A stretch of 41,855 nucleotides of DNA from CAZMGT01 sp964565895 (lineage in GTDB: Bacteria > Armatimonadota > Zipacnadia > UBA1398 > CAZMGT01): assembly GCA_964565895.1 (NCBI GenBank), contig CAZMGT010000032.1, positions 1-41,855 on the forward strand. Reading direction: 5' to 3'. Below the pieces are notes generated by a model. The model was not told where the DNA came from and made no database searches. It worked only from the letters and a program-made list of their open reading frames with translations. Positions 25,885 to 34,667 of this stretch are shown here, piece after piece. Each line of letters opens with the position of its first letter. Position 1 is the stretch's first letter. The position numbers were made by a program, and so were the translations under genes.

Positions 25885-26679
25885 TTACCGCCGCGTAGCC
25901 TGTTTTAGTTTTCGCACAAACTCCTCGGCGGCCTTCACCGCTTGCTCGGGGTCCGCGCGCACGATGGTGTCGATCAGCGCGCTGCCGACCACCGCGCCAT
26001 CGGCGATGCGACAGACCGCGGCGACGTGCTCCGGCCGCGAGATGCCGAAGCCCACGAGCACGGGCGCGCGCGCATACTGCCGCACTCTCCCCGCGACGCC
26101 GACGAGGTCCTGGGGCAGCTCGTCGCGCGCACCGGTAACCCCGCGGCGGGAGACGAGGTAGATGAACCCCGAGGAGAGCTTGCCCACCTGTTGCATCGTC
26201 TGCTCCGTGCTCGTCGGCGCGAGGAGGAAGATCGTGTCCAGCTCGTGCTCGCGGGCGGCCTCGAGCCAGGGGCCGGCATCTTGCCAGGGGAGGTCGGAGA
26301 TAATGCACCCGTCTACGCCAGCGGCTTTGGCGTCGCGGGCGAACGCCCGCCAGCCATAGCGATGGACGACGTTGGCGTAGGTCATGAACGCGATGGGGAT
26401 GTCGGTTTTGCGGCGCAGGCGCTCGACGAGCTCGATGCACTTTTTCGCCGTCGCCCCGGCAGCGAGCGCGCGCTGGCAAGCGGCTTGGATGCTCGGCCCG
26501 TCGGCAACGGGGTCGGAAAACGGCACGCCCAGCTCGATGCAGTCCGCGCCCGCCTGCTCCAAGGCGAGGACGAGCTCCGCGGTGGTGCTTAGGCTGGGGT
26601 CGCCGGCGGCGAGGTAGGGGACAAGGGCCCCCTCGCCCGCCTCGCGCAATTGCTTAAGGCGCTTGCCGATGCGCGTCAC
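25885..26679 (-). CDS. trpA: Tryptophan synthase alpha chain
   Basis: Cleaves indole-3-glycerol phosphate to indole, which passes through a tunnel to TrpB. The 264-residue TIM barrel has ALVPYLAAGDPSLSTT, the catalytic glutamate region ADCIELGVPFSDPVADGP, AFMTYANVVHRYG, the second catalytic acid in GVDGCIISDLPWQD and phosphate-binding GFGISRPEHV and GAVVGSALID. GTG start at 26679, overlapping the trpB stop by 4 nt (GTGA). Confidence 0.97.
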   Translation of the reverse strand: MTRIGKRLKQLREAGEGALVPYLAAGDPSLSTTAELVLALEQAGADCIELGVPFSDPVADGPSIQAACQRALAAGATAKKCIELVERLRRKTDIPIAFMTYANVVHRYGWRAFARDAKAAGVDGCIISDLPWQDAGPWLEAAREHELDTIFLLAPTSTEQTMQQVGKLSSGFIYLVSRRGVTGARDELPQDLVGVAGRVRQYARAPVLVGFGISRPEHVAAVCRIADGAVVGSALIDTIVRADPEQAVKAAEEFVRKLKQATRR

Positions 26680-27875
26680 TGGGCACCCTCCCCTCCCCCG
26701 CCGGAGAGCACGCGTTCGACCACTTCCACATCCTTGTCGCCTCTGCCGGAGAGGTTGACCACGACGAGGTCGTCCGGCCCCAGCTCGTCGGTGCGCAGGA
26801 GCCAGGCGATGGCGTGAGCCGGCTCGAGCGCGGGAATGATGCCCTCGAGCTCGGAGAGCTTGCAAAACGCGCGCAACGCCTCCTCGTCCGTGGCCGTCTC
26901 GTAGCGCGCGCGGCCGGTCTCCTTGAGGTAGGCGTGTTCCGGCCCCACGGCGGGATAGTCCAACCCGGCGGAGATGGACTGGGTGGTTGGGATTTGCCCG
27001 TCGGCGTCTTGGATAACGTAGGTGCGCGCGCCGTGAAGCAGCCCCGGCTCGCCGTGGACGAGCGAAGCGGCGTGCTCGCCCGGGCGCTCCCCTACCCCAC
27101 CGGCCTCGATGCCGACAAGCTTTACCTGCTCGTGCGGGATGAACTCGTGGAAAATGCCGATGGAGTTTGACCCGCCGCCCACGCAAGCGACGACGTAGGT
27201 GGGCAGGCGCCCCTCGCGGTCGAGGAGCTGTCGCTTGGTTTCTTTTCCGACAATGCTCTGGAAATCTCGGACCATGCTCGGATAAGGATGCGGCCCCACT
27301 ACGCTGCCGATGACATAGTGCGTCGTCTCCACGTTGGTTACCCAGTCGCGAAACGCCTCGTTAATGGCGTCCTTAAGCGTTTTCGAGCCGGAGGAGACGG
27401 GGATAACGCGCGTGCCGAGGAGGCTCATGCGGAACACGTTAAGGCGCTGGCGCTCGATGTCCTCCTCGCCCATGTAGACCTCGCAGGGCAGGCCGAGCAG
27501 TGCCGCCGCGGTGGCCGTCGCCACGCCGTGCTGGCCGGCGCCTGTTTCGGCGATGATTCGCGTCTTGCCCATGCGCTTGGCGAGGAGGACCTGGCCCAGG
27601 GCGTTGTTTAGCTTGTGCGAGCCGGTGTGGCACAGGTCCTCGCGCTTGAGGTAAACCTTGCACCCCACCTCTTCGCTCAGCCGCGCGGCGAAATACAGCG
27701 GCGTGGGCCGGCCCACATAGTGATGGAGCAGCGAGCGAAACGCACCCTGAAACTCCGGGTCGTGCTTGGAGCGCTGGTAGTGCTCGGTAAGCTGCTCTAA
27801 CGCGGCCATTACCGTTTCCGGCACGTAGCGGCCGCCGTATTCTCCGAAATAACCCTCGCGAACGGAGACAGCCAT
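26676..27875 (-). CDS. trpB: Tryptophan synthase beta chain
   Basis: PLP enzyme that joins indole and serine to give tryptophan. The 399-residue protein shows FGEYGGRYVPETVM, the PLP lysine in KREDLCHTGSHKLNNALGQ, ETGAGQHGVATATA, GEEDIERQRLNVFRM, the phosphate loop CVGGGSNSIG and SAGLDYPAVGPEH. This is the standard TrpB1 form that pairs with TrpA. ATG 27875 is chosen because AGAGGAG lies 8 nt upstream; an in-frame ATG at 27893 lacks a site. The gap to trpF is 14 nt. Confidence 0.98.
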   Translation of the reverse strand: MAVSVREGYFGEYGGRYVPETVMAALEQLTEHYQRSKHDPEFQGAFRSLLHHYVGRPTPLYFAARLSEEVGCKVYLKREDLCHTGSHKLNNALGQVLLAKRMGKTRIIAETGAGQHGVATATAAALLGLPCEVYMGEEDIERQRLNVFRMSLLGTRVIPVSSGSKTLKDAINEAFRDWVTNVETTHYVIGSVVGPHPYPSMVRDFQSIVGKETKRQLLDREGRLPTYVVACVGGGSNSIGIFHEFIPHEQVKLVGIEAGGVGERPGEHAASLVHGEPGLLHGARTYVIQDADGQIPTTQSISAGLDYPAVGPEHAYLKETGRARYETATDEEALRAFCKLSELEGIIPALEPAHAIAWLLRTDELGPDDLVVVNLSGRGDKDVEVVERVLSGGGGEGAQ

Positions 27876-27889
27876 GGTAAAAGCTCCTC

Positions 27890-28528
27890 TCATGCGCTCA
27901 GCGGCGCGCCGTCGGCCTCGCGCACGGCGGCGAAAAACCGCGCCAGCTTGTGCGGATCTTTGCGCCCGGGCGCGGCCTCGACCCCGCTGGAGACATCCAC
28001 GGCATAGGGGCGCACCCGCCGGACGGCCTGGCCCACGTTTTCCGGGGAGAGCCCGCCGGCGAGGATAATGCGCTTGCCCCGCTGGCAGGCGCGCGCGGCG
28101 AGGTTAAGGTCAAGCTCCTTGCCCGTGCCCCCGCGCGCCTCGGGCGAAAACGGCTCAATGAGCACCCACGGCTGCGGCCAAGCGTCAATAAGCTCGAGGT
28201 CCTCCTCGCCGCGCAGCCGCAGAGCGCGGACTACAACGACGCGGCCAAGCTCCTCGAGGACTTCCGCCGGCTCGTCGCCGTGAAGCTGAACGGCGCCGAG
28301 CGCGCACCGCGCGACGATCTCTTTTATGCGCTGGGGCGACTCGTTAACGAACACGCCCACGCGGCTGACAAACGGGGGCAAGCGCGCGGCGATCTCCGCC
28401 GCCTGCTCGGGGGTAACCTGCCGCGGGCTTTGCGCGAAGACAAAGCCCAACGCGTCGGCGCCGAGCTCCGCCGCGCGCAGGGCATCCTCAACGCAGGTTA
28501 TCCCGCAGATCTTAACCCTCGTTCGCAC
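27890..28528 (-). CDS. trpF: Phosphoribosylanthranilate isomerase
   Basis: Amadori isomerase of tryptophan synthesis, 212 residues. Motifs: RVKICGITCVEDALRAAELG with the catalytic cysteine near the N-terminus, GFVFAQSPRQVTPEQA, VGVFVNE, VQLHGDE, the catalytic-aspartate region LIEPFS, ILAGGLSPENVGQAV and VDVSSGVEAAPGRKD. GTG 28528 has GGGAGGGG just upstream; an in-frame TTG at 28546 is less likely. The start overlaps the end of trpC by 17 nt. Confidence 0.96.
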   Translation of the reverse strand: MRTRVKICGITCVEDALRAAELGADALGFVFAQSPRQVTPEQAAEIAARLPPFVSRVGVFVNESPQRIKEIVARCALGAVQLHGDEPAEVLEELGRVVVVRALRLRGEEDLELIDAWPQPWVLIEPFSPEARGGTGKELDLNLAARACQRGKRIILAGGLSPENVGQAVRRVRPYAVDVSSGVEAAPGRKDPHKLARFFAAVREADGAPLSA

Positions 28529-29312
28529 CGTGTCCCCTCCCGGCAAGGCACAGCTCGCGCAGCTTGGCTTCGGGATCCTCGGCGCGCATCAGCGCCTCGC
28601 CCACGAGCACCGCGTCGATCCCGAGCCTGCCTAGCTTGTCCACGTCGGCCGCGTCGTGTATCCCGCTTTCCGAGACGACCAGGCACCCCCCCAGGTCGAC
28701 CTCGGCGAGCACCCGCTCCGTCGTCTCGAGCGAGACGGAGAACGTGCGCAGGTCGCGGTTGTTGATCCCCACGATGCGCGCGCCGAGGTCGCGGGCAAGC
28801 CGCGCTTCGTCCGCCGTGTGCGCTTCGACAAGGGCGTCGACGCCCCACTCGCGCGCCAGCCGAAGCAGCTCGCGCAGCTCCTCTGCGCTAAGCGCAGCGA
28901 CGATAAGCAGCACCGCGGCCGCGCCCCAAGCGCGAGCCTCAAGCACCTGCCGCTCGTCGATGATAAAGTCCTTGCGCAGCACAGGCAGGCGCGAGGCCTG
29001 GGCTACGCGCCGCAAAAGCTCAAGCGAGCCACCGAAGTAGCGCTCGTCCGTTAGGCAAGAGATGGCGCGCGCCCCGCCGCGCGAAAAGGCGCGGGCGAGG
29101 GCCTCAGGGTCGAGCGCCTCGCGGAGGACCCCGCGCGAAGGCGAGCGGCGCTTTATCTCGGCGATCACCGCCACGCCGGGGCCGGCGAGCGCGTCGTAAA
29201 ACGAGGGCGGGTCGGGCGCCTGCTCCGCCTGGCGCTTGAGCTCCACCAGGGGCGTTTCGCGCAGGCGTTTCAGCTCGCGTCGCTTGTGGGCCAGGATTTC
29301 GTCGAGGATCAC
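28512..29312 (-). CDS. trpC: Indole-3-glycerol phosphate synthase
   Basis: Closes the indole ring, 266 residues. Motifs: ILDEILAHKRRELKRL, VAVIAEIKRRSPSRG, ISCLTDERYFGGSLE, LRKDFIIDERQVLEARAWGA, GVDALVEAHTADE, GINNRDLRTFSVSLE and VVSESGIHDAADVDKL. GTG 29312 is chosen since it forms the same 4-nt GTGA overlap with the trpD stop that recurs along this operon; TTG 29321 is an in-frame alternative three codons upstream. Confidence 0.97.
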   Translation of the reverse strand: MILDEILAHKRRELKRLRETPLVELKRQAEQAPDPPSFYDALAGPGVAVIAEIKRRSPSRGVLREALDPEALARAFSRGGARAISCLTDERYFGGSLELLRRVAQASRLPVLRKDFIIDERQVLEARAWGAAAVLLIVAALSAEELRELLRLAREWGVDALVEAHTADEARLARDLGARIVGINNRDLRTFSVSLETTERVLAEVDLGGCLVVSESGIHDAADVDKLGRLGIDAVLVGEALMRAEDPEAKLRELCLAGRGHGANEG

Positions 29313-30325
29313 TGGTTGCAAAACTCCCTAAACCGCTCGAGCTTTTCCGCCGCCGCGCCGGAGTCAATGGCCTGGAAGGCCAAGGGCAGGGCGTCGGCGA
29401 TCGTCGGGGCAAGCCCGGCGCAGGCTAAAGCCGCGGCGGCGTTTAACGCGACGATGTCGCGCCGCGGCCCGCGTTCGCCCTCGAGTACGGCGCAAAGCAT
29501 TTTCGCATTTTCCTCGGGCGTGCCCCCGCGCAGGTCGTCGAGCGAGGCACGGGGCAGGCCGAACTCCTCCGGCGCGATGCGATACGAGCGCACCTCGCCC
29601 CCGGCGACCTCGCACACCCACGTGGGGCTGGTTGTCGAGATCTCGTCCATGCCGCACTCGCCGTAGACGACGAACGCGCGCTCCGCGCCAAGCCGGGCGA
29701 GGACGTGCGCGATGGGCTCGGCCATCTCGCGTGAGAAAACGCCCATTACCTGGCGCTTTGTCCCCGCGGGGTTGGTGAGCGGGCCGAGGCAGTTGAACAC
29801 CGTGCGAAAGCCCAGCTCGCGCCGCGGCTGAACCGCATGCTTCATCGCAGGATGAAGGTGCACCGCGAACATGAACCCGATGCCCACCTCGTCAATGGCC
29901 TGGGCCACGCGCTCCGGGGGAAGGTCGAGGTTTATCCCGAGCGCCTGCAGGACATCGGCGCTGCCGCACTTGCTCGTCGCCGCGCGGTTGCCGTGCTTGG
30001 CGACCTTCGCACCCGCGGCCGCGGCGACGAACGCCGCCGCAGTGGAGATATTAAACGTGTCGCACACGTCGCCGCCCGTGCCGCAGGTATCTACGAGGCG
30101 CGTGGACTGCGGCCGCACGGGGACGACCTTCTCGCGCATAACCGTGGCAAACGCGGTGAGCTCCTCGGGCGTCTCGCCCTTTACGCGCAGGGCGGCGAGG
30201 AAGGCACCGATTTGCGCGTGAGTTGCCTCGCCGCTCATCAGCTCGTCCATCGCCGCCCGCGCCTGGTCGAAGGGCAGGTCGCGGCCCTCGGCGAGTGTCT
30301 TTAGCGCTTGCGCCATGGCGGACAT
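29309..30325 (-). CDS. trpD: Anthranilate phosphoribosyltransferase
   Basis: Transfers phosphoribose from PRPP to anthranilate, 338 residues. Helical N domain (ALKTLAEGRDLPFDQARAAM), then the PRPP site DTCGTGGDVCDTFNIST, KHGNRAATSKCGSADVLQALG, GIGFMFAVHLHPAMKH, the FNCLGPLTNPAGTKRQVMGV segment and GMDEIS. ATG 30325 is chosen because AGGGAGG lies 9 nt upstream; the ATG at 30334 abuts that site. It is a single-domain TrpD, not fused to TrpG, and follows trpG by 14 nt. Confidence 0.97.
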   Translation of the reverse strand: MSAMAQALKTLAEGRDLPFDQARAAMDELMSGEATHAQIGAFLAALRVKGETPEELTAFATVMREKVVPVRPQSTRLVDTCGTGGDVCDTFNISTAAAFVAAAAGAKVAKHGNRAATSKCGSADVLQALGINLDLPPERVAQAIDEVGIGFMFAVHLHPAMKHAVQPRRELGFRTVFNCLGPLTNPAGTKRQVMGVFSREMAEPIAHVLARLGAERAFVVYGECGMDEISTTSPTWVCEVAGGEVRSYRIAPEEFGLPRASLDDLRGGTPEENAKMLCAVLEGERGPRRDIVALNAAAALACAGLAPTIADALPLAFQAIDSGAAAEKLERFREFCNQ

Positions 30326-30339
30326 CGCGTGCATCCTCC

Positions 30340-30935
<596 letters not shown>

Positions 30936-30936
<1 letters not shown>

Positions 30937-32444
30937 CAGCTTGCCTCCGCAGCGATTTGGATGGCCTTAAGCAGGGCCATGGCCTTGTTTAGGCACTCCT
31001 CGTGCTCGCGCTCGGGCACGGAGTCGGCAACGATCCCCGCGCCCGCCTGGACGTGGGCCACCGAGTCGTGGATGACGATCGTGCGGATGGTAATGCACGT
31101 GTCCATCTTGCCGGAGAAGCTGATGTAGCCCACCGCGCCGGCATAGGGGCCGCGCTTGGTGGGCTCCAGCTCGTCGATAATCTCCATGGCGCGGATTTTC
31201 GGCGCTCCGGAGACCGTCCCCGCGGGAAACGTTGCCTCGAGCACGTCCATGGCGTCGTTGCCCTCGGCCAGCTCGCCCACAACCTCGGAGACGATGTGCA
31301 TAACGTGCGAGTAGCGCTCGATGACCATGAGCTGGCCCTCGGCGAGGCGCACCGTGCCATATTTGCACACGCGGCCGAGATCGTTGCGCCCGAGGTCTAC
31401 GAGCATAATGTGCTCCGCGCGCTCTTTTTCGTCGGCGAGGAGCTCGCGCTCCAGGCGCAGGTCTTCCTCGGGCGTCGCCCCGCGCGGCCGCGTGCCGGCG
31501 ATGGGCCGCACACGCACGCGGCCTTCCTCGTGGGTGACGAGGATCTCCGGCGAGGAGCCGACGATCTTCAGCTTGCGCAGCCCGAGGTAGAACATATAGG
31601 GCGAGGGATTGATCGAGCGCAGGCAGCGGTAGATGTCGAACGGGTCCACGGAGATGTCCATGGACAGCCGCTGAGAAATGACCACCTGGATGACGTCGCC
31701 CGCGGCGATGTAGTCCTTGCACCGGCGCACGGCGTCGAGAAACCGCTCGCGGGGGAAGTTCGTGCGCACGCCCGGGGGCAATCCGCTGCGCGGCCCGGGG
31801 CGGAGGGAGAGCGCGTCCAGCGGGCCACGGTCGGGCACTGTGTCCTGAAGCAGGCTTACCGTGGCCTCGATGCGCGCCACGGCGTCGTCGTAGGCGGCGT
31901 CCACGTCGCCCTCGGGGTGCCCCAGGGCGACGATTTTGATCGTGTGCGTGACGTGGTCGAAGACGAGCAGCTCGTCGACGAGCATCATCACGCAGTCGGG
32001 GAGGCCGAGGTCGTCGGGCGGCTGGTTGGGGAGGTGCTCGAAGAAGCGCACCATGTCGTAGCCGATGTAACCCACGGCCCCGCCGCAGAAATTAGGCAGG
32101 CCCTCGACGGGGGCGAGGCGGAAGCTCGCAAGCAGCTCGCGCAGGGCATCGAGCGGCGTCTCGCCCGGGCGCAGCTCGCGCGTCTCCGTTTGCCGCCCGC
32201 GGTGGATGCGCACCGTGCGCCCCGCGGACTCGAATACGCAAAACGGGTCGCGCCCAATGAACGAGTTGCGCGCGATGTGCTCGCCGCCGGTAACGCTTTC
32301 CAAGAGAAAGCAGTAGGGGCGGCCCTTCAGCCGCTTGAGCACGCTCACGGGCGTCTCCATGTCGGCGAGGATCTCGCGGTAGACGGGCACGAGGTTGCCC
32401 TGGCGGGCCAGCTCGCGGAACTGCTCGCGCGTGGGAAAGTACAC
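30936..32444 (-). CDS. trpE: Anthranilate synthase component I
   Basis: Makes anthranilate from chorismate with TrpG, the committed step of the pathway. The 502-residue protein has the allosteric tryptophan-site motif FLLES near residues 46-50, so feedback inhibition is expected. Its catalytic signatures are DVIQVVISQRLS, SPYMFYLGL, IAGTRPRGATPEEDL, DLGRNDLGRV, ATFPAGTVSGAPKIRAMEII and YAGAVGYISFSG. GTG 32444 is preferred because GAGG lies 8 nt upstream and the family starts directly with the 'Y.P...F..L...GN..PVYRE' motif; GTG 32453 is the longer alternative with a weak site. First structural gene of the trp operon, behind a leader peptide and attenuator. Confidence 0.97.
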
Positions 32445-32480
32445 TTGCTCCACCTCGATCGGGGCTGGGGCGGGGGCGGC

Positions 32481-32519
32481 AAAAGGAAAAGCGGCCGCTT
32501 TGTCCTCCGCGGCCGCTTT
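32481..32519 (-). terminator. Second intrinsic terminator in the trp leader (helix 5:6)
   Basis: On the minus strand a perfect 11-bp stem, AAAGCGGCCGC (32519-32509) with GCGGCCGCTTT (32498-32488), a 10-nt loop, then TTTTCCTTTT ending at 32481. It lies only 37 nt before the trpE start. Its 5' arm can instead pair with the 3' arm of the upstream terminator. Confidence 0.85.
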
Positions 32520-32640
32520 GTGGTGTTTAAAAGGAGCAAGAAAACAAAACGGCCGCGGAGTCCCGGTGGGGACGCCCCAGCCGTTTTGTCGTCTCGCTCC
32601 TCAGACGCTGACGGTGGCGTCCCCTAGGTCAGGCGCCACC
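32505..32640 (-). promoter_or_regulatory. Six-segment trp attenuator (helices 1:2, 2:3, 3:4, 4:5, 5:6)
   Basis: Helix 1:2 is GGTGGCG (32640-32634, across two Trp codons) with CGCCACC (32619-32613). Helix 2:3 is GGGGACGCC (32624-32616) with GGCGTCCCC (32576-32568), a perfect 9-bp antiterminator. Helix 3:4 is the first terminator. Helix 4:5 joins 32560-32545 to 32520-32505 by 16 pairs, one of them U-G, with a 24-nt loop and no T-run behind it. Helix 5:6 is the second terminator. Neighbouring helices exclude one another. Stalling at the Trp codons (32647-32636) would cover segment 1 and favour 2:3 with 4:5, opening both terminators; a ribosome at the leader stop (32626-32624) would cover segment 2 and favour 3:4 with 5:6. 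Confidence 0.82.
32541..32588 (-). terminator. First intrinsic terminator in the trp leader (helix 3:4)
   Basis: On the minus strand two 20-nt arms (32588-32569 and 32564-32545) pair with 17 Watson-Crick pairs, one U-G and two mismatches around a CACC loop, followed by TTTT after a TTTTG that closes the stem. The 5' arm contains GGCGTCCCC (32576-32568), which can pair with an earlier segment. Confidence 0.85.
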
Positions 32641-32728
32641 ACCGCCAGCAGAAGTGCTGCCCGGGGGCGAAGGCGAACCGCGCCCCAGGTCTAGCAACCG
32701 CATATCCTCTCCCACAAACGTAGTGCAT
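32624..32728 (-). CDS. trpL: trp operon leader peptide
   Basis: A 34-codon frame, ATG at 32728 to TAG at 32626-32624, beginning MHYVCGRGYAV and ending FCWRWWRLT. Codons 28, 30 and 31 are TGG, so three of four consecutive codons read tryptophan, against a background where tryptophan is rare. GGAGAG lies 7 nt upstream of the ATG and the predicted transcription start is about 14 nt before it, so it would be the first frame met by a ribosome. The Trp codons lie in attenuator segment 1 and the stop just before segment 2, the geometry of classical ribosome-mediated attenuation. An overlapping frame (ATG near 32704, MRLLDLGRG...) ends nearby but has no Trp codons. Confidence 0.85.
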   Translation of the reverse strand: MHYVCGRGYAVARPGARFAFAPGQHFCWRWWRLT

Positions 32729-32748
32729 CGGCCAACTCTCCACCGTGC

Positions 32749-32777
32749 AGTATACCGTTCCCCGCTGCGCTGGTCAA
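32749..32777 (-). promoter_or_regulatory. Sigma-70 promoter of the trp operon
   Basis: On the minus strand TTGACC (32777-32772), a 17-bp spacer and TATACT (32754-32749). Expected transcription start near 32742, about 300 nt before trpE. No obvious palindromic operator was seen over it. Confidence 0.85.
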
Positions 32778-32834
32778 CGGTTGTTGCAAGAGCACAGGCT
32801 ATTTGTTTGCCGCCACGGGTCGGTGCCGCGCCAA

Positions 32835-34220
32835 TCACAGGCCGAGGAGGAGCTTTGCCGTGGTGAAGTAGATTGCCAAGCCGGTAATGTCTACCAGCGT
32901 CGTAAGAGCCGGGCTGGCAACGAGCGCAGGATCGCAGTTTAAAGCAGCGACCGCGAGGGGTAGGAGGGCCCCGATTAGTGTAGCGCTCACCACTTGAATG
33001 CCAAGCGCCACGGCAATGGCCATGGCGATGCGCGGGAGGGTGTAGCCAGGAGGCAGCTGCACCCCGTGGGAGAGGAACATCACCTTGCCCCAGGAGAGAA
33101 AGGCAAGTAGGGCGGCAAGCATTGTCGCGGTTTTTAGCTCTTTCCACAGTACTCTTGCGAAGTCTCGGCAGGAGACCTCCCTCAGCGCAAGCGCCCGAAC
33201 AACCACCGTAGCGGACTGGCTGCCCGCGTTGCCGCCGGTGTCTGCGAGCATGGGCATGTAGAGGGCGAGAATGAGCATCCGCGACAGGATGCTCTGAAAA
33301 GCTCGGATGATCGTCCCCGAAGCGAGGCCAAGGGCGGCTAAGCCAACAAGCCACCCTGCGCGATTTCTGAAATGAACCCAGGCAGAGGTGCTCAGGTATC
33401 CCGGGCCGCGATGGCTTCCCCCAATCGCCATCAGCTTTTCCATGTCCTCGGTGTGCTCTTGGGTTATCACGTCCAGCGCGTCGTCGTGAGTAATAATTCC
33501 GACCAGCACGCCACGGGCATCCACGACAGGTAAAGCGAGCAGGTCGTACTTTTGGATCCTGCGCGCCGCCTCTTCCTGGTCCTCGTCGGCGCGGGCGAAG
33601 ATTACGTCGCGGTGCATGATCTCGGCCACCCGCGCCTCGCGCGGGGCAATAATGAGATCCTTCAGCGAGACGAAGCCAAGAAGCTTTCGGTCGGCGCCGA
33701 CGACGTAGGTGTAAAACACGGTCTCCTTGTCTGGCGCAACAGCGCGCAGGTGATCGAGGGCTTGCGCGACGGTCAGCTCGGGGGCCAGGGTGGCGTAGTC
33801 GGAGGTCATCACGGCGCCTGCAGTACCTTCTTCGTACGACGAAAGACGCCGGATGTCTTCGCGCTCGGCCTGGGCCAAAGCGGGAAGCACCGCCTCCCGG
33901 AGCGAACGCGGCAACTGCTTAAATAGGTCTGTGCGCTCGTCCGGAGGCATGTCGGTCAGGAGATGAGCAATATCGCTGCGTGTTAGGCTGGTTACAATGT
34001 CAACCTGGAGCGCTTCTGGCAAATGAACGAAGATCTCCGCGCGCCGCCGAGGGGAAGCGCTGCCTAACACTGCCCACACTTCTTCGCTGTTCAAAGTGGA
34101 CAGCAGGTCGGCAACAACTGCTGGGTGGCCCATCTCGCATATGTCGCGCAGGCGCTTTGTCTGGCCATTGCGCAGCATCCGGCGCAATTCTGCAGCGAGA
34201 AGGGAACTTCTTGCCCGCAT
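32835..34220 (-). CDS. mgtE: Magnesium transporter MgtE (second copy)
   Basis: A 461-residue MgtE paralogue. The N domain (LRNGQTKRLRDICEMGHPAVVADLL and following repeats) is less acidic than that of the first copy. It has two CBS motifs (VFYTYVVGADRKLLGFVSLKDLI and YDLLALPVVDARGVLVGIITHDDALDVI), then five membrane helices with MLADTGGNAGSQSATVVVRAL and SPALTTLVDITGLAIYF. The conserved pore aspartate is kept. Base composition looks slightly less G+C-rich than its neighbours. ATG 34220 is chosen because a GGAGGGAGGG stretch lies 7 nt upstream; an in-frame GTG at 34259 lies inside the leader hairpin. It has its own promoter and a long leader (see below). Confidence 0.94.
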   Translation of the reverse strand: MRARSSLLAAELRRMLRNGQTKRLRDICEMGHPAVVADLLSTLNSEEVWAVLGSASPRRRAEIFVHLPEALQVDIVTSLTRSDIAHLLTDMPPDERTDLFKQLPRSLREAVLPALAQAEREDIRRLSSYEEGTAGAVMTSDYATLAPELTVAQALDHLRAVAPDKETVFYTYVVGADRKLLGFVSLKDLIIAPREARVAEIMHRDVIFARADEDQEEAARRIQKYDLLALPVVDARGVLVGIITHDDALDVITQEHTEDMEKLMAIGGSHRGPGYLSTSAWVHFRNRAGWLVGLAALGLASGTIIRAFQSILSRMLILALYMPMLADTGGNAGSQSATVVVRALALREVSCRDFARVLWKELKTATMLAALLAFLSWGKVMFLSHGVQLPPGYTLPRIAMAIAVALGIQVVSATLIGALLPLAVAALNCDPALVASPALTTLVDITGLAIYFTTAKLLLGL

Positions 34221-34464
34221 CGTCCGCCCTCCCTCCTGTGGCCGCGGCCCCGCGACCACGCGGCGTGAGCGGACGACCGGCTACGCGGGCATCACCCCGC
34301 CACCACTCGCGCCCGTGGAGTTGACGCGACTGCGCCGCGGTCCTTTGCGACGGGCATCGCGCGCGCGGAGCCCCACCTTGTTACGGCTCGTACTGTTAGC
34401 TGCGTCGCACTGGTCCACGAACGTCCCTCCAAGGCGACAAGGCGCTAAGCCCGGGTGGGTGAGC
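34220..34464 (-). promoter_or_regulatory. Structured leader of the second mgtE, possible riboswitch
   Basis: About 240 nt lie between the predicted transcription start and the mgtE ATG. At the 3' end TCGTCCGC (34276-34269) pairs perfectly with GCGGACGA (34227-34220), whose last base is the A of the start codon. The pair encloses a strong GTGG-CGCGG hairpin (34259-34238) and the purine-rich ribosome binding site, which could hide the start. Farther up the leader has GGTGGGGCTCC, close to the GGTGAGGCTCC that opens the Mg2+-sensing M-box, but I do not find the other M-box core blocks. A Mg2+ sensor is therefore only a suggestion. Confidence 0.45.
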
Positions 34465-34470
34465 TGTTTG

Positions 34471-34499
34471 GTTTTACTGCTGCGCGGACCGTGTGTCAA
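34471..34499 (-). promoter_or_regulatory. Promoter of the second mgtE
   Basis: On the minus strand a perfect -35 TTGACA (34499-34494), a 17-bp spacer and TAAAAC (34476-34471). The 447-nt gap between mgtE and the ABC operon (34221-34667) holds this promoter with its leader and the divergent ABC promoter, and no gene that I can see. Confidence 0.7.
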
Positions 34500-34617
34500 C
34501 TGGCCCAGCCGTGGCACAGGGAAAGTGGAGGCACAAAACCGCTTGTTGCCGAAGACTCAACTGTTCTTCTCTCCCTGCTGTGCCCACGCTTGTGGCTTGC
34601 GGGCGCGACCGCCGGCG

Positions 34618-34646
34618 TTGCAGGGGCGGGGCGCGGTGGGTAGAAT
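34618..34646 (+). promoter_or_regulatory. Probable promoter of the sugar ABC operon
   Basis: TTGCAG (34618-34623), a 17-bp spacer and TAGAAT (34641-34646), 21 nt before the ATG of the ATPase gene. The -35 is weak, which would fit activation or a regulator not seen here. Confidence 0.5.
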
Positions 34647-34667
34647 ACGTGCAGGCGCGGGAAGGAC

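Noticed and set aside
32624..32710. Overlapping leader frame MRLLDLGRG... as the trp leader peptide
   Set aside because: It has no Trp codon; the frame that starts at 32728 has three and the right geometry to the attenuator.
34290..34400. Firm call of an M-box Mg2+ riboswitch
   Set aside because: Only the opening GGTGGGGCTCC block and a loose GTC-AAAG-GAC element match; the downstream core and the closing AAAGCTCTACG block are absent, so it stays a hypothesis.
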